Source: Clostridiales bacterium
Lineage (GTDB): Bacteria > Bacillota_A > Clostridia > Oscillospirales > Oscillospiraceae
Assembly: GCA_019417795.1 (NCBI GenBank)
Contig: DXUR01000003.1
Span: 30,662-41,168, forward strand
Length of the DNA stretch: 10,507 bases
Direction of reading: 5' to 3'
Shown here: positions 7,659 through 10,507 of the stretch, piece after piece
How positions within the stretch are numbered: the first letter of the stretch is position 1
Layout of the letters: each line of letters starts with the position of its first letter
Notes under the pieces: generated by a model
The model's input: only the letters and a program-made list of their open reading frames with translations
Database searches by the model: none
Told to the model about the DNA's origin: nothing
Translations under genes and position numbers: made by a program

Positions 7659-8006
7659 TTACTCCTGCTGCGACTCAGCCTCGTTATCCACCTGTTCTTC
7701 GGTCTTGGTTTCCTCCGCTTCGACTACTGCTTTCTTCGCCCTGCTGTTTTCGTGCGCCAAAGCATAGATTTCCGCCAGCAGTGCTTGCACACTCGGCGTA
7801 TATTCTGCCGTATTACGAAGGTCGATGCCGCGTTTCCGAAGAGCGCTATATGCCTGTTTCGCATCGTGGTTGGCCTGATACCCCATGAGCACCGTCCAAA
7901 TGTAGTAGTGCTCAGGGGTGTCAGTATGAAGCCTCCAGCTCCGCTCTTTCTCACAGGAATAGCAGGTTTTGTACGAAGCGCCGCACACCTTGCAATTCCG
8001 AATCAT
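7659..8006 (-). CDS. Small zinc-ribbon protein of unknown function
   Basis: A 115-residue protein. Its N-terminus has two CxxC pairs (Cys5, Cys8, Cys15, Cys18) six residues apart, which would hold one zinc ion. Then comes SWRLHTDTPEHYYIWTVLMG (23-42), with several aromatic residues, and helices with YSALRKRGIDL and SVQALLAEIYALAHEN. The last ~25 residues are strongly acidic and likely disordered (EAEETKTEEQVDNEAESQQE). ATG at 8006 lies 11 bases after the tube gene's stop with AAGGCGG upstream. Similar short CxxC proteins occur in Firmicutes phages, usually as hypothetical proteins. Its place between the tube gene and a terminator suggests it is co-transcribed with the tail tube. It might bind nucleic acid or a structural partner; nothing in the sequence decides between these. 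Confidence 0.75.
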   Translation of the reverse strand: MIRNCKVCGASYKTCYSCEKERSWRLHTDTPEHYYIWTVLMGYQANHDAKQAYSALRKRGIDLRNTAEYTPSVQALLAEIYALAHENSRAKKAVVEAEETKTEEQVDNEAESQQE

Positions 8007-8017
8007 GGTAAACCGCC

Positions 8018-8794
8018 TTACTCCTCAAAGAGGATGTAGCACAGCTCCGCGTCGTCGGCGCAATAATCCTTCAGAGCAGTGAAGGAGAAGGGGTGCGTAC
8101 CTTCCGTGGTCAGGTTGACCGTGAAGTTGTTGTCGATCTTGGCCTTGGGGAAGACAATCTTACCGGCACGCTTGACAGACGGGTTGCACACGTCAGCAGC
8201 CAGAATGTCCACGACATACATCGCGGCCTCGGCAAAGCTCTCGGCGCTGTCCACCAGCTTGACGGCAGAATCCGTCTCGTACTCATAGAACACACCAACA
8301 GTGGTTCCGACGAAGGAAGCGGGCAGAGTGATAACCTTGCCCTCGATCTTGGCGTTACCCTCATCAACGCCGACCTCGATCATACCGCTGATGTTCTTGT
8401 CCTCGCTCATGGTGTACACGGCAGCGGGGGCAGAAGTGGGCACGTGCTTCAGCGTAGCGGTCTTGGTGCCCTTGTCGTCCGTCACGGTGAGGATAGCAAA
8501 GTCGGCACCCTTGACCTTCTTGGAGCTATCGGCCACCTGCACCTCAGATCCGAGCTGTGCGCCCATCAGGTTCAGGTTCAGCAGAGACAGCTCACCAGAG
8601 AAGTTCACACCCTTAGCGGTGTCGAAACGGGCGAGCAGAACGCCCTGAGCGTCAGTCTTGTCGGTAGACTCGCCAGTGAACTCGATCTGAGGACTCTCCA
8701 CGCTCGTACCGGTGAAGTCCACCAAACCCGTTGCCAGGTTGATCTGAGTAATTCGACGTACCTTGTCGATGACAAATTGAGTTGCGTTAAACAT
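8018..8794 (-). CDS. Probable major tail tube protein
   Basis: A 258-residue protein, mostly predicted strand, with no signal peptide or membrane segment. The N-terminal part (to ~85) includes TGLVDFTGTSVESPQIEFTG and a GELSLLNLNL segment. A middle part (~95-175) reads like an extra beta domain (ADFAILTVTDD, GTTVGVFYEYETDSAV). The end is FPKAKIDNNFTVNLTTEG then HPFSFTALKDYC, typical of tube proteins in which the last strands close the ring. Codon use is extreme: after the chosen start every lysine is AAG and every asparagine AAC, unlike the flanking genes, which points to very high expression. Position upstream of the tape measure agrees. ATG at 8794 is preferred because AAAGGA lies 11 bases before it; ATG at 8803 would be only two bases from that site. 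A capsid or other abundant structural role is the main alternative. Confidence 0.7.
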   Translation of the reverse strand: MFNATQFVIDKVRRITQINLATGLVDFTGTSVESPQIEFTGESTDKTDAQGVLLARFDTAKGVNFSGELSLLNLNLMGAQLGSEVQVADSSKKVKGADFAILTVTDDKGTKTATLKHVPTSAPAAVYTMSEDKNISGMIEVGVDEGNAKIEGKVITLPASFVGTTVGVFYEYETDSAVKLVDSAESFAEAAMYVVDILAADVCNPSVKRAGKIVFPKAKIDNNFTVNLTTEGTHPFSFTALKDYCADDAELCYILFEE

Positions 8795-8823
8795 GGTATT
8801 CATCGTCCTTTCTATGTTTTTTC

Positions 8824-8841
8824 GGGATCATTTCAGATCCC
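8824..8841 (-). other. Short inverted repeat at gene end (possible mRNA hairpin)
   Basis: GGGATC and GATCCC form a 6-base-pair stem around a six-base loop. The stem overlaps the stop codon (8830-8828) of the upstream gene. On the minus strand it is followed by GAAAAAAC, an A-rich and not a U-rich stretch, so it is not a terminator. It could be a 5' stabilising hairpin for the tube mRNA or chance. Confidence 0.3.
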
Positions 8842-9553
8842 CCATCCAATGCAGTTCCTTTTTGTCGAGCTTCTTCATATCCACACAGCCGCTGTAAATG
8901 CCTTGCATTACGAAGTTGTAGCTCTTATGCTTCTGAACACGCTCCACGCTGTCCATAAAAACACCGATGGGCAACGTCCATACGTCATCCCACCGGTACT
9001 TAAATTCTGGGCAGTTTGTCAAAGAAGAGATAAGAGGCAACAGTAATGATTGAAAAGGCTTCTGCATTTGCAGTGCCATTTCATCCCTGTCATCCTCAAT
9101 CATGATTTTTCTCGTGGCGTCGTTAAATCCCGTATCCACATTCTTTTTCAGCTTATGGATTTGACGGAGATAGTCAGTCATGAGCTTATGAATAGCTCGG
9201 TCGATCACCACTTGATCTTTATTCTTCAGTACAAGGTCTGGGAGACCTGTTTGTGTACCGAGCTTAAAGGTCGTGAAGTCCATATCCCCAAAAAGGATAG
9301 ACACCTCAGATTTTTGAAGCGTCTGAAAAAGGGATATGAAAAGGTCGTATTCGTCTATCTTCTCCCAGAAGACATGAAGTTTGTCCCAGATTTCGACTTT
9401 TCGATCGGCGGGGGTCGAACAGATAGTGCGCACCAGTCCGAAATACCGCTGCTCGCCAAAATCTACGATTTCCTCCAAGGTGGGTTGCCTGATCAAGATT
9501 TTATCGTTGATCTTGTATCCCTCTCCACGAAACAATTTCAGCTGATCAATCAA
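8828..9553 (-). CDS. Conserved-looking phage tail-module protein, unknown function (TTG start)
   Basis: A 241-residue, soluble, mainly helical protein. It begins MIDQLKLFRGEGYKINDKI, then has IRQPTLEEIVDFGEQRYF (~21-38), ILFGDMDFTTF (~86-96), a long Lys-rich helix DYLRQIHKLKKNVDTGFNDA (~127-146), IEDDRDEMAL and KPFQSLLLPLISSLTN. It ends with GVFMDSVERVQK, YSGCVDMKKLDKKELHWMG. I recall proteins with the same run of motifs in Firmicutes phages next to tail genes, without an assigned role; a tail assembly or chaperone role is a guess. The start is a TTG at 9553 with GGGAGG 9 bases upstream; the frame offers no nearer ATG. It overlaps the preceding gene's stop by eight bases, so the two are probably translationally coupled. 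Confidence 0.75.
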   Translation of the reverse strand: MIDQLKLFRGEGYKINDKILIRQPTLEEIVDFGEQRYFGLVRTICSTPADRKVEIWDKLHVFWEKIDEYDLFISLFQTLQKSEVSILFGDMDFTTFKLGTQTGLPDLVLKNKDQVVIDRAIHKLMTDYLRQIHKLKKNVDTGFNDATRKIMIEDDRDEMALQMQKPFQSLLLPLISSLTNCPEFKYRWDDVWTLPIGVFMDSVERVQKHKSYNFVMQGIYSGCVDMKKLDKKELHWMGDLK

Positions 9554-10046
9554 TGATACCAGCCTCCCTATTCATCTCGTGGGTAACGTACGGGATCGAC
9601 CACCCGGAGTATCCTTCGTTGAACTGAACTTCATCCGCCGTACTGAGCTTGATCCCACCCAGTCCGAACAGGGGCTTGTCCCCGTTGTTCAAAATGCGAT
9701 CCACCTCATCTGCCAGCAGATCCGCTCTGGAACCCTGCAGCAAATCAATCTGGTGCTCGTTACAGATGATATAGACAGTAATCCCTGTCTCCTTAATCAC
9801 ATTCGAGTCGGTATAGACCACGCGACTACGCATCGTGATAAAGTTTTTGTCATCTGTTTGCGTACCAGGGACATAAAAGTGGGTTTTGATGAGGGGTTCC
9901 GCAGGGCTTTTACTACCCGTTTTGAAATCCTCAAACTCCGCCACGTTGTTCCCTACGTTACAGAGCAAATTGACCACCGCCTGATTTTGCAGCAGCTTTC
10001 GTTTCAGCAAGATCTTCTGTTGAATCATCGAATCAAAATGCGGCAC
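9546..10046 (-). CDS. Probable head-tail joining or tail terminator protein
   Basis: A 166-residue protein with no named domain that I can confirm. An N-terminal helical part (PHFDSMIQQKILLKRKLLQN, 2-21) precedes a strand region with SRVVYTDSNVIKETGITVYI (~75-94), then a helix RADLLADEVDRILNN (~107-121), and strands FGLGGIKLS and GYSGWSIPYVTHEMN. The pattern of strand, 'itvyii' strand, helix of about 15 residues, then final strands agrees with the fold of small terminator or connector proteins, and the place just upstream of the tube gene fits. GTG at 10046 was chosen because AGGAGG lies 8 bases before it, the same geometry as in two other genes here; ATG at 10052 and GTG at 10055 are too close to that site. 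The start codon lies 13 bases after the upstream stop. Confidence 0.6.
   Translation of the reverse strand: MPHFDSMIQQKILLKRKLLQNQAVVNLLCNVGNNVAEFEDFKTGSKSPAEPLIKTHFYVPGTQTDDKNFITMRSRVVYTDSNVIKETGITVYIICNEHQIDLLQGSRADLLADEVDRILNNGDKPLFGLGGIKLSTADEVQFNEGYSGWSIPYVTHEMNREAGIID
9563..9568 (-). promoter_or_regulatory. Ribosome binding site supporting a TTG start
   Basis: The minus strand reads GGGAGG nine bases before TTG at 9553. The site lies inside the coding end of the preceding gene. It is the reason for accepting a TTG start, since the only nearby ATG-like triplets are in other frames. Confidence 0.6.
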
Positions 10047-10059
10047 CCTCATCACCTCC

Positions 10060-10507
10060 TTACCAGTTCACAATTTGGATTTTCATAACGGCCTCACTGC
10101 CGGAGGCGTCGTGGATTGCCTTGATCTCAATTTGTGTTCCCACAAATACGGGATCATCCGACGCCCGCAGCGTGATAACGCCGTTCATCTCATCGACAAT
10201 GCTGGCCGCACCAGCAAAGTCATACTCCAAACGATATTGGAGTGGATCAATAGGAACGCCGCTCTCATCCAAGACTTGGACACGGATTTGCTTTGTCTCT
10301 CCGCCCGCGATCTTGAAATCGCCGTCCAGGTCTGTCAATGTGATATGGACACTCGCTCCCGAGGTTTCCTCCGTCCCACCGGGGACAGAAGTATAGTAAT
10401 CTGCCACCATCAACTCGGCGTTATCGGTAGCGGCATTGAATTGGTCTTCCAGTACGGCCCATTGGATCAAGCCATCCTCTGCACGTTCATCGCCCACTGC
10501 ATACGAG
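10060..10507 (-). CDS. C-terminal part of a phage structural protein with an Ig-like (BIG2-type) domain
   Basis: The frame is open to the right edge; 148 codons are visible before TAA. A GTG at 10497 is in frame but has no visible ribosome binding site in the ten bases before it, and the frame continues above it (SYAVGDERAEDG), so the gene most likely begins outside the window. The first ~30 visible residues are helical (LIQWAVLEDQFNAATDNAEL). From about residue 50 an Ig-like beta sandwich is visible: HITLTDLDGDFKIAGGETKQ, IRVQVLDESGVPIDP, SIVDEMNGVITLRA, GTQIEIKAIHDASGSEAVMK. The order of strands and the G-V-I-T-L turn match BIG2-type domains, which decorate phage capsid, neck and tail proteins and can bind glycans. 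The helical part may belong to a neck or head protein. Its stop codon overlaps the next gene's ribosome binding site (TAAGGAGG). Confidence 0.65.
   Translation of the reverse strand, partial: SYAVGDERAEDGLIQWAVLEDQFNAATDNAELMVADYYTSVPGGTEETSGASVHITLTDLDGDFKIAGGETKQIRVQVLDESGVPIDPLQYRLEYDFAGAASIVDEMNGVITLRASDDPVFVGTQIEIKAIHDASGSEAVMKIQIVNW

Noticed and set aside
7617..7659. A promoter for the RuvC-like gene after the hairpin
   Set aside because: There is too little space and no convincing -10 and -35 pair. Read-through from upstream is the simpler explanation.
8824..8841. A terminator before the tube gene
   Set aside because: The stem is only six pairs and is followed by an A-rich, not U-rich, stretch on the transcribed strand.
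8093..9046. A plus-strand open frame of 317 codons
   Set aside because: It is antisense to the tube gene and part of its neighbour. The strict codon bias of the tube gene removes stops from the opposite strand. The product is His/Gly/Val rich with no domain.
1..10507. tRNA genes, CRISPR arrays, insertion sequences, integrase or attachment sites
   Set aside because: I saw no direct repeat array, no cloverleaf, no transposase or recombinase motif and no long terminal inverted repeats on either strand.

Overview
The window is a stretch of a tailed-phage or prophage genome. Every supported gene lies on the minus strand, so the transcript reads from high to low coordinates. Coding density is very high: neighbouring genes are separated by about 60 bases at most or overlap, and no gap exceeds 300 bases. 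Strong AGGAGG-type ribosome binding sites, repeated GTG and TTG starts and mid-range base composition suggest a Firmicutes host, probably a clostridial gut bacterium. That host call is inference; no host gene or attachment site is visible.

In transcript order the window opens with the end of a protein carrying an Ig-like (BIG2-type) domain (10507-10060). A probable head-tail joining or tail-terminator protein (10046-9546) follows, then a conserved-looking phage protein of unknown role with a TTG start (9553-8828), then the probable major tail tube protein (8794-8018). The tube gene has the strict codon bias expected of a very abundant protein. A short zinc-ribbon protein (8006-7659) comes next and is followed at once by a stem-loop with a UUCG loop that looks like a weak intrinsic terminator on the minus strand.

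After the hairpin the content changes to enzymes: a RuvC-like Holliday junction nuclease (7601-7047), a ClpP-like serine protease with an intact Ser-His-Asp triad (7069-6419) and a PhoH-like P-loop ATPase (6402-5668). They overlap or nearly abut. The tail module then resumes with a helical protein in the position of a tail assembly chaperone (5666-5055), an HK97 gp10-like protein (5019-4531) and a giant tape measure protein that begins with GTG at 4502 and runs off the left edge after 1500 codons.

The main point of interest is the order. A nuclease, protease and ATPase cassette is inserted between tail tube and tape measure genes, where a siphovirus normally has only one or two small chaperone genes. 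No sheath gene is seen next to the tube gene, which favours a long non-contractile tail, but the window is too short to settle that.
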